From positions 170,865-234,864 of the IMG/VR virus record IMGVR_UViG_3300048625_000299: 64,000 bases of DNA; one strand, written 5' to 3'. Positions 18,275 to 28,670 of the stretch are shown one piece after another. Source of the stretch: a virus. Below the pieces are notes generated by a model. It made no database searches and was not told where the DNA came from. It worked only from the letters and a program-made list of their open reading frames with translations. The position numbers were made by a program, and so were the translations under genes. How positions within the stretch are numbered: the stretch's first letter is position 1; every line of letters starts with the position of its first letter.

Positions 18275-21200
18275 ATGGCAAATACTGTTTTCCAATCACC
18301 AAAAATCAGAGTACGCGTAAAAAATGACGGCGCGATTGCGCCTACACAGCCATTAACGCTAAAAAATGCTATCGGAACGGGCCGTAGGATCGATGAATTA
18401 ACAGACGTCGCTTTATCCAACGTCGGCAATGCCCATGTGTTGGCATACAATTCAGAATCTAGTAGTTGGGTAAACCACCCTGCAACTACGTTGACAGGCA
18501 ACACGTTCCAAATTGCGGTTGCAAATGCAACCAACGATTTCGATTGGAGGATCTCGCTTCCAAACAACGTCATTATTGCCAATAGCCTCAACGTTGGCGA
18601 TGGCTTCGTGGTTGGTGGAAATATTGTATCCAACGGCAATTTATTTGTTACAGGGTTTGCAAACATTGCTGGCCCGATCAACAGAAACCCAACAATTGCT
18701 ATTAACCTGACTGGTGATGTCATTGGTACAGGCAACACTACGTTGATTGACCTGTCGAACGGCGTAATCAACATCGTTACGTCCAATCAACCAAACAGTA
18801 TTGAACTGGGTGTGGATACGTCTGGGGCATATGTTGGCAATGTGTTCGCTGGAACTGGTATGCATATTGATGCGGCTGGCGGCGAAAACAGCAACCCAAC
18901 ATTCTACATCGGTCAGCCAGTAGAGACCACATCCGATGTTGTGTTTAATAGCGTAACGGCTAATGCTTTTGCTAATGTCGCCGGATCGCTTCGGGTGACT
19001 GGCAACTCCGACTTCTCCGATGCTGGATTTAGTGGGTCGATCCGCGTTGGCACGAATGCAACCATCGTCGGTCATGCATCTGTGAATGGCACTGCCACAT
19101 TCAACGGAGCAACCACGATTGCAAATACGTTGGCTGTCGGTAATGTTTCCATTACGGGGTTTGTGCATGCTACCTCTGATGCATTTATCCACGGTCAGCT
19201 CACTGCTAACGGGTCAGCGTTCTTCGCCAATACCGTCAGCGTCACAGGCGTTGTAGATCTTGCAAATACCTTAATCACCAGAGATGTCGTTCCGTTTGCG
19301 AACAACCAGTACTCTCTTGGAACATCTTCGATGCGGTTCACTGAGCTGTATCTTAGTGGCAATACACTTGTCGTCGGCAACGCAGTCATAACTGATACTG
19401 GTACCTCATTAAGTGCGCAGACACCAACTGGCGATCCTATCACAGTCGATGTTGGTAATACTACCATCCAAGGTACCCTGTCTGTCGTTCAGACAATAAC
19501 CTCCAACAACCTTGTTGCTAATACACTCAATGTAGGTGAAGCTGCAGACTTGTATGGTGATATAAGAATTCACGGAACGACAGTCGCCAATGGATCCGTT
19601 AGCGTCGCTAATACTATTGCCACCGGCAACGCGACGGTCGTCGGATTTATCAACGTATCATCTACTGCCAATATCGGCGGCAACATCACTGCACGTGGCC
19701 AGATTGTTGCTAATGGTAGCGTAACAATAGCCAACACACTTGCAGCTGGCAATACGACGATCGTCGGGTTCGTTGAAATAACATCGACTGCTAATATTGG
19801 TGGCAACGTAGCGGCGCATGGCAGTCTGATTGTAGATGGCCCAACAAACATCACAAACACTCTTGCTGTCGGCAACACGACCATTACAGGCACTGCTAAT
19901 GTACAGGGCAATGTTGTTGTCACAGACACGATCACAGGTAACAACCTGACGCTGTCTGGAAACCTAAATGTTTCCGGCACGACCACGTATATCAATACAA
20001 CACAGTTGAACGTCGGCGACAACATCATATCTCTCAATGCAGATATGTCCGGCGCGCCTACCGAGAATGCTGGTATTGATATCAACCGCGGAACTGGTGC
20101 CAATGTACAGTTCATGTGGGATGAATCGAATGATAGATGGTCTACCAATGGTAGCAACCTTGCTGTCGGTGCAAATGTTGTTATCAATACAACAGATATC
20201 ACTGTTGGCAACTCAACAGTCAATACGTTTGCAAACTCGACCACAATCGTCGCCAATAATATCAACGTTGCAACGATTAACAGAAATCCAAACATCACTG
20301 TCACTTTGACTGGCGATGTTATTGGTACAGCAAATACAACGCTCACAAACCTAGCGAATGGTAGCATTACTCTATCGACAACAATTCAGCCAAATGCTGT
20401 TGAGCTTGGCGTCGATACTTCAGGATCATATGTTGGTAACGTCGTACCGGGAACTGGTGTCTATGTAACGAATGCCGGTGGTGAGAATAGTACACCAACA
20501 ATTGCAATTGGTCAGCCAGTCGATACTACATCTGCTGTTACTTTCGGTAACACAACGCTTAACGGTTTTGCTAATGTATCAGGCAAGGTAACTGCTGGTA
20601 CTATCGATTCAGGAAATGTATCGGTAACTGGTTATATCAATGTATCGTCGACTGCTAACATCGGTGGCAATATCACTGCACGCGGTAGTGTGACTGTCAA
20701 TGGATCCGTCCTAGTCGCCAACTCGATGAGTGCAGGCAATACGACGGTGGATGGCTTTGCCAACGTTATTGGCAACTTGAATGCGATCACTGCTACTGTA
20801 GGTAATACTGCTGTGGCAGGTACATTGAGTGCCGGCAATACTACAGTATCTGGGTATACATATGTAACTGGATATATCAACGTAGCATCGACTGCTAATG
20901 TTGGCGGAGCTGTGACTCTAAGAGACAGCTTGACCGTTAATGGGGCTGTCTTAATATCCAATACATTGAGCAGCGGCAATACGACTATAGCCGGTTTTGC
21001 CAATGTGGTCAACAGTTTGAACGTAGTTGGTGGAACAACTTTAGCGAATACCGTAACGATCGATGGCAACACGACCATTACTGCGGGTGAGTTTGTCCTT
21101 TCTAATACGGTAAGCAAGTGGATTAACTTCCAAGCAGCCGGCATTGGCGCTCCTACTACAACGACAAGAAGCGTCGGTACGAAGGCTGTGTTGTGGAACA

Positions 21201-23914
21201 CCGTTGCTCCTACTGCAGTCGATTATGCGATCGGTATCGAATCCCAAGCAATGTGGTTCAGTACTGCTACGCTTGCTGATAGCAATTTCAAGTTCTACGC
21301 AAACACGACATTAATCCTTCAAGCCAATAATACAGGATTGAGCCTGTTCGATCGTACGTTGTCTGGTGTTACGACGCTTGCTGCTGGTAATACAACGATC
21401 TCTGGCTATGCAAACGTCGCAGGCAATATCCAAGCTACAACGCTACTGGCTGGCAATACTACGATCGCTGGTACGTTGGGTAGTGGCAATACAACGATCT
21501 CTGGTTATGCAAACGTCACGACCAACCTACAGACTTCAACATTCGTTGCTGGTAACAGCACGATCACTGGATTCGCTAATGTAATTGGTAACATCCAAAC
21601 GACAACTCTTGCTTCTGGTAATGCTACTGTTACAGGTTTTGCTAACGTTGTAGGAAGCTTACAAACTACGACTCTTGCTTCTGGTAATGCAGTCGTGGCT
21701 GGTACGCTAACTAGCGGCAACAGCACGATTACTGGTTTTGCTAATGTCGTGGGAAGTTTGCAGTCGTCTGCATTCACGTCAGGCAACACAACCATTAATG
21801 GAACAGTTGCGGCTGGTAATACGACAATCGATGGGACGGTTGCGGCCGGCGACACGACGATTACAGGTTTTGCTAACGTAGTTGGTACTCTTCAGGCAAC
21901 GACGCTAACGGTCGGCAACACTACGATTGCAGGGACGGTCGCAGCTGGCAATACATCTATTACCGGCTCCATCGATGTGTCGTCGACAGCTAATGTTGGT
22001 GGAAATGTTGACGTGCATGGAGGTCTTACGGTCAATGGTGCAGCCGTTGTCGCTAATACTCTATCGACAGGCAACACCACAATCACTGGGTTTGCCAACG
22101 TCACTGGAAGTATCGCGGCAAATACAATTGCTGTTGCTAACTACATCGATTTCAGCAACACTGCACCCGTTCCTTCCAAGAAGGAAGGACGTTTGTATTA
22201 TGATGCTCCTACTAAGACTCTAGCATACCATGTAGCAGAGCCTGATGTTACTATGAACATCGGTCAGGAGTTATGGACATACGTCTATAACAACTCTGGC
22301 GCCTTGCTCGATGAAGGTAGGGTAGTTTATCAGACTGGTGCTTTAGATGGTGTTCCGACGGCTGCGTATGCGGACGCATCTGACCCTAGCAAGCTCGACG
22401 TGATCGGCGTAACTACACATCCGATCGAAGATGGATCTTATGGATATGCTACATCGTTTGGTAGAGTTACGCCTGTCAATACAGCTGCATTCTCTATCAA
22501 CGACAAGCTGTATCTCGATTACGCATCTCCAGGCGGTCTCACTCTAACACCACCAACATATCCGAACTATGCTGTACATGTCGGACACGTGGCTGTTGTT
22601 GGCAATTCGTCTGTTGGTTCGCTAAGAGTTGACATTGACTCTCAGGCGTTCCCTACGCTACGTACGGAAGGCGATGCTCGTATTGGTGGCGACTTGATCG
22701 TCGAAGGCAACTTCACTATCACCGGTAACGTCACATCTACTGCTGTTAATAACCTATCTGTAGAAGATAACTTCATCTACATCGGTGCTGGCGATACCAT
22801 ATCCAACACCAACTTCACAGGCATAGGTCTAAATGATGCTTTGTTCCATGGTGTTTTTGAGGGATCCGCTACCACCCACTACTATGTAAAAATTACAGCA
22901 GTAGGAGCTACCGATAAGTTTAGTTGGTCTAAGGACAACTTTGCTACCACCGAAGCGACGGATGTGCTCATTACAGGCGCACCACAGGCTCTAGACAATG
23001 GCATAACAATCGAATTCCAAGCAACGACGGGACACATGCTGTTGGACGTTTGGGATGGCGTAGCAGCACCAGTCAACGTCGATTTGGGTATCGTCGGCAA
23101 TTACAATACTGGAACGTACGCTCATACTGGTCTATTCCGCGATGCGACAGATGGTGCATATAAGTTCTTTGAAGGTTATACGCCAGAGCCAACATCTAAT
23201 GTCAACATCGACACTGCGCATGCGTCGTTCGCTTTGGCCAACGTTGTTGCCAACACGTTCTTCGGTAACCTGACGGGCACTGCTGCTAACGCTACGTTGT
23301 TTAATGGACAGTCGGCAGGATTCTACACATCGAATGCCTATGCAAATGCTACATTTGCTCAGTTGGCAGGAGCTACGTTCGTTGGTGCGGTTATTGTCGG
23401 AAACACGTTATCATCTGGCAACACAACAATTACTGGATTCGCTAACGTAGTTGGATCGCTTCAATCCACAACGCTATCGGTAGGCAACACTACTATCATC
23501 GGTACGCTTGCTTCTGGCAACACAACAGTTGCCGGCACGCTCGGTGCAGGAAATACTACGATCGTAGGTTTCGCTAATGTTTCTAGCACTCTGGCGGCTG
23601 GAAATACAACGATCACGGGATTTGCTAATGTAAGTGGCACGCTCGGTGCAGGAAACACTACGATCACGGGATTTGCTAATGTAAGTGGCGATGTTGTTGT
23701 GTCTGGTAATATTACTACAACTGCAATAACATTAACGAACGATTTAACGGTCCCTAATGGTGGTACTGGCAGATCGACATTCACACTCAATGGCGTACTT
23801 TACGGCAATGATGCAGATGGGCTGTTGGTAACTGCAGCTGGTGTAGAAGGCGAAGTACTGCAGATTATTGGAGGCGTTCCGACATTTGGATCAATTGATT
23901 GTGGTACATTCTGA
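18275..23914 (+). CDS. Very long tail fibre protein with GNTTI/ITGFANV beta repeats
   Basis: The 1879-residue protein is built of short beta repeats of the form GNTTI-x-GFANV-x-G. They are densest at residues ~1030-1285 and 1705-1810, and suggest a trimeric beta-helical shaft. A module with TTYINTTQLNVGDNII and ENAGIDINRG (about 19978-20140) recurs in two other fibre genes here. A conserved domain with APVPSKKEGRLYYD (about residues 1288-1450) interrupts the repeats. The tip ends VPNGGTGRSTFTLNGVLYG...FGSIDCGTF, a typical fibre end. Likely the main proximal long tail fibre. The start follows the previous stop by 3 bases. Confidence 0.85.
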   Translation: MANTVFQSPKIRVRVKNDGAIAPTQPLTLKNAIGTGRRIDELTDVALSNVGNAHVLAYNSESSSWVNHPATTLTGNTFQIAVANATNDFDWRISLPNNVIIANSLNVGDGFVVGGNIVSNGNLFVTGFANIAGPINRNPTIAINLTGDVIGTGNTTLIDLSNGVINIVTSNQPNSIELGVDTSGAYVGNVFAGTGMHIDAAGGENSNPTFYIGQPVETTSDVVFNSVTANAFANVAGSLRVTGNSDFSDAGFSGSIRVGTNATIVGHASVNGTATFNGATTIANTLAVGNVSITGFVHATSDAFIHGQLTANGSAFFANTVSVTGVVDLANTLITRDVVPFANNQYSLGTSSMRFTELYLSGNTLVVGNAVITDTGTSLSAQTPTGDPITVDVGNTTIQGTLSVVQTITSNNLVANTLNVGEAADLYGDIRIHGTTVANGSVSVANTIATGNATVVGFINVSSTANIGGNITARGQIVANGSVTIANTLAAGNTTIVGFVEITSTANIGGNVAAHGSLIVDGPTNITNTLAVGNTTITGTANVQGNVVVTDTITGNNLTLSGNLNVSGTTTYINTTQLNVGDNIISLNADMSGAPTENAGIDINRGTGANVQFMWDESNDRWSTNGSNLAVGANVVINTTDITVGNSTVNTFANSTTIVANNINVATINRNPNITVTLTGDVIGTANTTLTNLANGSITLSTTIQPNAVELGVDTSGSYVGNVVPGTGVYVTNAGGENSTPTIAIGQPVDTTSAVTFGNTTLNGFANVSGKVTAGTIDSGNVSVTGYINVSSTANIGGNITARGSVTVNGSVLVANSMSAGNTTVDGFANVIGNLNAITATVGNTAVAGTLSAGNTTVSGYTYVTGYINVASTANVGGAVTLRDSLTVNGAVLISNTLSSGNTTIAGFANVVNSLNVVGGTTLANTVTIDGNTTITAGEFVLSNTVSKWINFQAAGIGAPTTTTRSVGTKAVLWNTVAPTAVDYAIGIESQAMWFSTATLADSNFKFYANTTLILQANNTGLSLFDRTLSGVTTLAAGNTTISGYANVAGNIQATTLLAGNTTIAGTLGSGNTTISGYANVTTNLQTSTFVAGNSTITGFANVIGNIQTTTLASGNATVTGFANVVGSLQTTTLASGNAVVAGTLTSGNSTITGFANVVGSLQSSAFTSGNTTINGTVAAGNTTIDGTVAAGDTTITGFANVVGTLQATTLTVGNTTIAGTVAAGNTSITGSIDVSSTANVGGNVDVHGGLTVNGAAVVANTLSTGNTTITGFANVTGSIAANTIAVANYIDFSNTAPVPSKKEGRLYYDAPTKTLAYHVAEPDVTMNIGQELWTYVYNNSGALLDEGRVVYQTGALDGVPTAAYADASDPSKLDVIGVTTHPIEDGSYGYATSFGRVTPVNTAAFSINDKLYLDYASPGGLTLTPPTYPNYAVHVGHVAVVGNSSVGSLRVDIDSQAFPTLRTEGDARIGGDLIVEGNFTITGNVTSTAVNNLSVEDNFIYIGAGDTISNTNFTGIGLNDALFHGVFEGSATTHYYVKITAVGATDKFSWSKDNFATTEATDVLITGAPQALDNGITIEFQATTGHMLLDVWDGVAAPVNVDLGIVGNYNTGTYAHTGLFRDATDGAYKFFEGYTPEPTSNVNIDTAHASFALANVVANTFFGNLTGTAANATLFNGQSAGFYTSNAYANATFAQLAGATFVGAVIVGNTLSSGNTTITGFANVVGSLQSTTLSVGNTTIIGTLASGNTTVAGTLGAGNTTIVGFANVSSTLAAGNTTITGFANVSGTLGAGNTTITGFANVSGDVVVSGNITTTAITLTNDLTVPNGGTGRSTFTLNGVLYGNDADGLLVTAAGVEGEVLQIIGGVPTFGSIDCGTF
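23609..23689 (+). repeat. Exact 30-base direct repeat, 51-base period, in fibre shaft
   Basis: A 30-base stretch ending in ...gctaatgtaagtggc is identical at 23609-23638 and 23660-23689. The 51-base offset equals a 17-residue protein unit. Most other repeat units in the gene have diverged, so this copy is a recent duplication. Confidence 0.85.
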
Positions 23915-23928
23915 TGGATTTGTGACGA

Positions 23929-23936
23929 CCTAAATA
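23929..23936 (+). promoter_or_regulatory. Late-promoter-like octamer (CCTAAATA)
   Basis: CCTAAATA lies 52 bases before the ATG at 23989, in a 74-base gap. It differs from TATAAATA at the first two bases; the same variant occurs before gp13 (56684). Confidence 0.4.
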
Positions 23937-23988
23937 ATACATCAATATACGGGCTGCTTTATAGTGGCCCTTAACTCTAGATAGAGAC

Positions 23989-26900
23989 ATGGCTGGAACA
24001 AAAGTACAAATCAAACGCAGTAGCGTGGCAGGACGCGTCCCAACAGCATCGGATATCGATGTTGGACAGTTAGCCGTCAACTTTACAGACAAGAGGTTCT
24101 TTACCAAGGACGGATCCAATACGGTTATCGATGTCTTTGGTCAGAGCCTCAACACGACAGCCAACGTCTCGTTTAGGGATGGTGCCTTCGCCAATATTAC
24201 AGCGACCACTCTTGTGGGCAACTTAGAGTGGAGCTATATTACATCGAAACCAGATCTCCAAATCAATATCACTGGAGATGCTACTGGTTCCAATACATTT
24301 GTTGATTTGGCCAATGGTTCCATCAACGTCACTCTCGCCAACACCACCGTAACGCCAGGCACGTATGGAAATAGCTCCGCTATCCCTGTGCTCACAATCG
24401 ACAGCAAGGGTCGCGTTACGGTTGCGACTACAAACACCGTCGCTGGCATCACTGGCTTTTCATATGCATCGACCAACAATACGCTGTCCATTACGGCAGG
24501 CGATGGATCGACATATAAGGCCACAGTCAACACAGTCAATACTTTCGCGGTGTCAAACACACTGCTCGTTACTGGCGTTGGTACGTTTTCTAATGATGTC
24601 ATTGTGTCTGGCAATCTTATCGTTTCTGGCACAACGACATACATCAACACGACAGAGTTAAATATTGGCGATAATATCATATCGCTCAATGCCGATCTAG
24701 TAGGCACACCATCTGAAAATGCTGGCGTCAGCGTCAATCGTGGGACGTCTGCAAACGTATCACTATTATGGGACGAACCATCGGATGCGTGGACTTTCAC
24801 GAATGATGGGTCGACCTATTTAAAGATTGCAAGTAATACCGATGTAGATGCGGCATACTCTAACGCAGCTTCATACGCCGATACAAAAGCGGCGGTGGCA
24901 TACTCTAACGCAACAGTATATGCCGATACGAAGGCAGCTACAGCATACTCCAACGCCGTATCTTATGCGGATATAAAGGCAGCGGCCGCATATACGAACG
25001 CGGCGGCGTACGCAGATACAAAGGCGGCCGCAGCATATTCAAATGCGGTTTCGTATACGGACACCTCAGTTGCTACAACATATGCAAATGCGACATCATA
25101 TGCTGATACAAAGGCAGCTACTGCATATTCGAATGCCGTAAGCCACGCCGACACAGCAGCAGATACTGCGTACTCGAATGCTGTGTTGACCGCATCAGCC
25201 GACGCATCTGGTAAAGCAGCTACAGCATATACGAACGCAACGTCATATGCTGACGTAGTAGCGGCCACGTCTTATTCGAACGCAGTATCGACCGCATCGA
25301 CGGACGCATCCAGCAAGGCTGCCATCGCATACTCGAACGCTGTATCTACAGCAGCGACGGATGCTACCAATAAAGCAGATACAGCATATTCGAATGCTAT
25401 AAGTTATGCTGACGTAGTTGCAACTGCATCTTATTCGAATGCGACCTCGTATGCCGATACGAAAGCAGCAACTGCATATTCTAATGCAGCATCATATGCC
25501 GATACCAAGGCCGGTGGTGCGTATGCGAACGCAATTTTATACGCAGCATCAAACACCTACGTCAATGACCAACTAGGCACTAAAGCTGACGTAAGCAGTC
25601 CGTCGATCACCAGTCCAACAATTACATTGGGCGCATCGATCGATGGTAACGTCGTTCTTACGAGCACGCGTCTATCTGTAAACGGTAGCGTTGGTGATAT
25701 AGGCAACGTTCTAATGTCTGGTGGAGCTGGTAGCAACGCATACTGGTCAACGATTTCTCTTCCAGACCTCAACACAACATATGCGCTATCGACCAGCGCA
25801 AACGCATCGTCGGCCAATTTGTCGCTGGCTGGTTCCGATTCAACAACCAACAACGTCAAATTTGTTGGTGCAGGAAGTGTCGTCGTCGCATCAAATGGAT
25901 CGACCGTTACTGTTACTGGGGGCGGCGGGAATGGTTTCGGTACGGTGGCGGTCGTTGGACAATCTAGCGTCGTTGCGAATCAGTCGAATGCTACATTAAC
26001 ACTTGTTGCTGGTAGCAACATGACGATTACTACCAATGCTAACACTGGAACAGTCACGCTGGCTTCGTCCGGTGGTGGCGGGGGCGGTGGTGGATCGACG
26101 ACAACTGCCGGTGGCAATGCGTTTATCGCGGGCAGAGACAACTTTACCGCGAATGGTTCGCAGACGGTATTCACGCTATCACAATATGCTACTGCCAACA
26201 GTATATTGGTGCTCGTTGAGGGATTGGTACAATTCCATACAGAAGACTATGATGTTTCTGGAACATCGCTGACGTTCTCTACTGCACCGGCCAATAATGA
26301 AGTGATCGAAATCCTCCATCTAGCTGGCGCGTCGACATATCACTTCATGCAATATGGTGCGATCGACTCGTTCACTGGTAATGGAAGTACATCGGCGTTC
26401 ACGTTATCAAGATCGTCCAATACAAGCCTAGCGACCGTATACATCGATGGTTTGCTGCAGTCACCATCAACTGACTTCACAATTAACGCAACTACGTTGA
26501 CGTTTGCGGCCGCGCCTCTATCAGGCGAAGCGGTGTTGGTATACCACAATGAGAGCGCTGTAAGCTCGATACCGTCAACTTCGATTGCAAGCACCGACGT
26601 CTTTGTCGGTAACGGCACCACCACTAATTTTACACTGACTGGTACCGCCAATAGCAGCACCAGTATGGTGACGATTAACGGCCTTGTGCAAGGATATGCT
26701 GTCGACTATACCGTAACCGGAACCACACTTACATTTGTAGATGCGCCTCCAACTGGCTCCACTATACAGGCGATGAGGTTGGCAGGGTCAGTTGGATCTG
26801 CGTTCAGCTCTATAATGGTGGGTTCGACGACGCTTACTGCCGCATCGGCAGCGAGCTTACTGAACATTACTAACGGTTCGGGCGTCGCGCTGTCGACTAC

Positions 26901-27144
26901 AAGCAATAATACCATTAACGTCGGGCTCACGAATATCGCTAAACAGAGTTTAGCTGGCAATGGTACTACGACGGTGTTTACCCTGACATACCCATCAACG
27001 TCAGATAATATATTAGTGCACGTCAATGGCATATACTTCCACCCCGACGAAGACTATACTGTATCGAATACGACGCTAACGTTCGTGGACGCCCCGTCGG
27101 CTGCAGCCGAAATCCGCATTCGATTTATGCGTGCTCCGGTGTGA
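23989..27144 (+). CDS. Long tail fibre protein with YxNAxSYADTKA repeats and GNGS-type domains
   Basis: This is a 1051-residue protein. The head (KVQIKRSSVAGRVPTASDIDVGQLAVN) is a common fibre N-terminus in T4-like phages. The TTYINTTELNIGDNII module lies at about 24610-24800. Residues ~285-520 are about twenty units of YSNAxSYADTKAA type, a predicted helical or coiled-coil shaft. The C-terminal third holds four copies of a beta domain (FTANGSQTVFTLSQY, FTGNGSTSAFTLSR, FVGNGTTTNFTLTG, LAGNGTTTVFTLTY), each followed by DYxVxxTTLTFxxAP. The same domain opens several genes in the three downstream cassettes. Confidence 0.85.
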   Translation: MAGTKVQIKRSSVAGRVPTASDIDVGQLAVNFTDKRFFTKDGSNTVIDVFGQSLNTTANVSFRDGAFANITATTLVGNLEWSYITSKPDLQINITGDATGSNTFVDLANGSINVTLANTTVTPGTYGNSSAIPVLTIDSKGRVTVATTNTVAGITGFSYASTNNTLSITAGDGSTYKATVNTVNTFAVSNTLLVTGVGTFSNDVIVSGNLIVSGTTTYINTTELNIGDNIISLNADLVGTPSENAGVSVNRGTSANVSLLWDEPSDAWTFTNDGSTYLKIASNTDVDAAYSNAASYADTKAAVAYSNATVYADTKAATAYSNAVSYADIKAAAAYTNAAAYADTKAAAAYSNAVSYTDTSVATTYANATSYADTKAATAYSNAVSHADTAADTAYSNAVLTASADASGKAATAYTNATSYADVVAATSYSNAVSTASTDASSKAAIAYSNAVSTAATDATNKADTAYSNAISYADVVATASYSNATSYADTKAATAYSNAASYADTKAGGAYANAILYAASNTYVNDQLGTKADVSSPSITSPTITLGASIDGNVVLTSTRLSVNGSVGDIGNVLMSGGAGSNAYWSTISLPDLNTTYALSTSANASSANLSLAGSDSTTNNVKFVGAGSVVVASNGSTVTVTGGGGNGFGTVAVVGQSSVVANQSNATLTLVAGSNMTITTNANTGTVTLASSGGGGGGGGSTTTAGGNAFIAGRDNFTANGSQTVFTLSQYATANSILVLVEGLVQFHTEDYDVSGTSLTFSTAPANNEVIEILHLAGASTYHFMQYGAIDSFTGNGSTSAFTLSRSSNTSLATVYIDGLLQSPSTDFTINATTLTFAAAPLSGEAVLVYHNESAVSSIPSTSIASTDVFVGNGTTTNFTLTGTANSSTSMVTINGLVQGYAVDYTVTGTTLTFVDAPPTGSTIQAMRLAGSVGSAFSSIMVGSTTLTAASAASLLNITNGSGVALSTTSNNTINVGLTNIAKQSLAGNGTTTVFTLTYPSTSDNILVHVNGIYFHPDEDYTVSNTTLTFVDAPSAAAEIRIRFMRAPV
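24840..25560 (+). repeat. Tandem 36-base-like repeat coding YSNAxSYADTKA
   Basis: About twenty degenerate units of roughly 36 bases encode alternating Y-(S/T)-N-A and (Y/S)-A-D-(T/V) motifs. Third positions vary strongly, so the array is kept at the protein level. It probably forms a long rod. Confidence 0.8.
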
Positions 27145-27147
27145 TAT

Positions 27148-27155
27148 AATAAATA
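27148..27155 (+). promoter_or_regulatory. Late-promoter-like octamer (AATAAATA)
   Basis: AATAAATA within TATAATAAATA sits 33 bases before the ATG at 27189, in the 44-base gap after the previous fibre gene. Confidence 0.5.
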
Positions 27156-27188
27156 CTTCAAAAATAATTTTTAGAATTCCAAAGTACA

Positions 27189-28106
27189 ATGTCAAAAGCA
27201 TCACGACTTTCTGTTTTTATCACGACTGCGAACACAGCAGCGGTAGCTAGCACGTCGAGTGGTGTGTTCGCGGGCTCGGTCAGCGTATCAAATACGCTCA
27301 CTGCCAGTGACGTGACGGCCAATGGTAACCTAACAGTCTCGGGTACATCCACGTTCACAGGACTAATTACAGGCAATATTACGAGTGCAAATAATGCAGA
27401 CTATTTGGACGGCCAACATGGTTCGTATTATGCCGTCAATACCGCCCCAGGCGTAGCATATGCTAATGCTGTGTCATATGCCAATAGTACATTCACCAAA
27501 CTAACAGACGTTTATGTTCGTTCTGGAGCAGTTGGTAGTGTAGCAGCAGGGTGGTTGATCGACTCGTTCTACAACGGAGCTGCTACAACTACCCCGCACA
27601 TCTATATGTCTCATGGTAGTGGGTATGGCATGCACATTAATACGTACAATGCCAATGCGAGCTTGTATGCTTTGCAATTACATAATAACACCAAGGAATT
27701 GCTTGGTGTGTATAATGATGGCCACGCAGCACTTGGCGGCGATTTCACTGCAACAGGCAACATCACAGCATATTATTCCGACGCGCGTCTGAAGAATTTT
27801 GAAGGCAAGATAGACAACGCTCTTGGCCGGGTTCACAAACTCAACGGATACTATTACAAAGGCAATGCTGTTGCTGGCGCATTGGGGTATGATACAGAAA
27901 AGCTACAAGTCGGCGTATCCGCTCAAGAAGCACAAGACGCGTTGCCTGAGGTTGTTGCTCCAGCACCGATCGATAATCAATACCTGACGGTCCACTACGA
28001 TAAGTTTGCTCCGCTATTGATCGAAGCAATCAAAGAACTAGACGACAAGTATCAAACATATATCGGTAAATTGGAAGCTAGGATAGCGCAGCTGGAAGGG
28101 AAGTAA
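27189..28106 (+). CDS. Tail fibre/spike tip with S74 intramolecular chaperone (endosialidase type)
   Basis: The 305-residue protein has a short repeat shaft (residues 1-100), a knob, and from residue ~190 a complete S74-type C-terminus: YYSDARLKNFEGKIDNAL with the catalytic Ser197 and Lys202, then KLNGYYYKGN, VGVSAQEAQDALPEVV, YDKFAPLLIEAIKEL and a C-terminal coiled coil. S74 domains trimerise the fibre and then cleave themselves off before the serine, so the mature tip should end near residue 196. Lies between the long fibre and the glycine-rich adhesin. Confidence 0.9.
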   Translation: MSKASRLSVFITTANTAAVASTSSGVFAGSVSVSNTLTASDVTANGNLTVSGTSTFTGLITGNITSANNADYLDGQHGSYYAVNTAPGVAYANAVSYANSTFTKLTDVYVRSGAVGSVAAGWLIDSFYNGAATTTPHIYMSHGSGYGMHINTYNANASLYALQLHNNTKELLGVYNDGHAALGGDFTATGNITAYYSDARLKNFEGKIDNALGRVHKLNGYYYKGNAVAGALGYDTEKLQVGVSAQEAQDALPEVVAPAPIDNQYLTVHYDKFAPLLIEAIKELDDKYQTYIGKLEARIAQLEGK

Positions 28107-28109
28107 TAA

Positions 28110-28652
28110 GTGGCTTTACCATCCTCCGGGTCGATTTCATTTTCGCAAATTAATACCGAGTTGGGTCGGAGTTCTACCGCCCAATTGAGCATGAACGATA
28201 GCGGTCTGCGGACGCTGTTTGGTATTTCGTCGGGCCAAATATCGATGAATAGTGGTTATGGTAAGGCTAATGCTTTCGTCCATACAGCTACGATTGCTGG
28301 TAATATAGCTAACTATGATCAGCGCGCCGCCGCAGTTGCGGCTGGTTGGGACCAAGTCAAACCGTTGAAATCGACGGTTACAATCGACGCTGGTGTGTAT
28401 GTTTATTCGGGCGGCACTGGATCTTATGCATACTCTACTGGATCTACCTTCCCAGCTGGCAGTCAATTGTACTTGATAAATAACGGTACAATTATCGGTT
28501 GTGGTGGTAATGGTGGTAGTGGTGGTGACCAGGCTGTTGGTAATGGTGGCGCTGGCGGCGGCCCTGCCTTATATGCAGGCTATGCTATCAGCGTGACGAA
28601 CAACGGCACTATCGCAGGTGGTGGCGGCGGCGGAGGCGGCGGCGGCAGTTAA
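28110..28652 (+). CDS. Glycine-rich tail adhesin, N-terminal half (split gene)
   Basis: The 180-residue product starts at GTG, 9 bases after GGAAGGG. It opens with a recognisable tail-protein head (MALPSSGSISFSQINTELG, then LFGISSGQISMNSGYGKAN). A middle domain contains YDQRAAAVAAGWDQVKP and STVTIDAGVYVYSGG, followed by LINNGTIIGCGGNGG and SVTNNGTIAGG plus ten further glycines and a serine. Intact homologues I recall continue through a long polyglycine domain and finish with a GNxNITWxxxGTR end. That missing end is encoded at 30930-31337. The stop here is TAA-TAA inside the glycine tract region, so the gene looks broken by an insertion. Confidence 0.75.
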   Translation: MALPSSGSISFSQINTELGRSSTAQLSMNDSGLRTLFGISSGQISMNSGYGKANAFVHTATIAGNIANYDQRAAAVAAGWDQVKPLKSTVTIDAGVYVYSGGTGSYAYSTGSTFPAGSQLYLINNGTIIGCGGNGGSGGDQAVGNGGAGGGPALYAGYAISVTNNGTIAGGGGGGGGGGS

Positions 28653-28670
28653 TAATATTTTGAGGTTGTG

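Noticed and set aside
24840-25560. CRISPR-like repeat array
   Set aside because: Units are contiguous and degenerate with an open reading frame through them; there are no unique spacers, and the repeats encode a fibre rod.
18275-27144. Long open frames on the minus strand opposite the fibre genes
   Set aside because: They mirror the Thr/Asn/Ala/Val-rich repeats of the plus-strand genes, show low-complexity Val/Pro/Thr translations and lack placed ribosome binding sites, so they are shadows.
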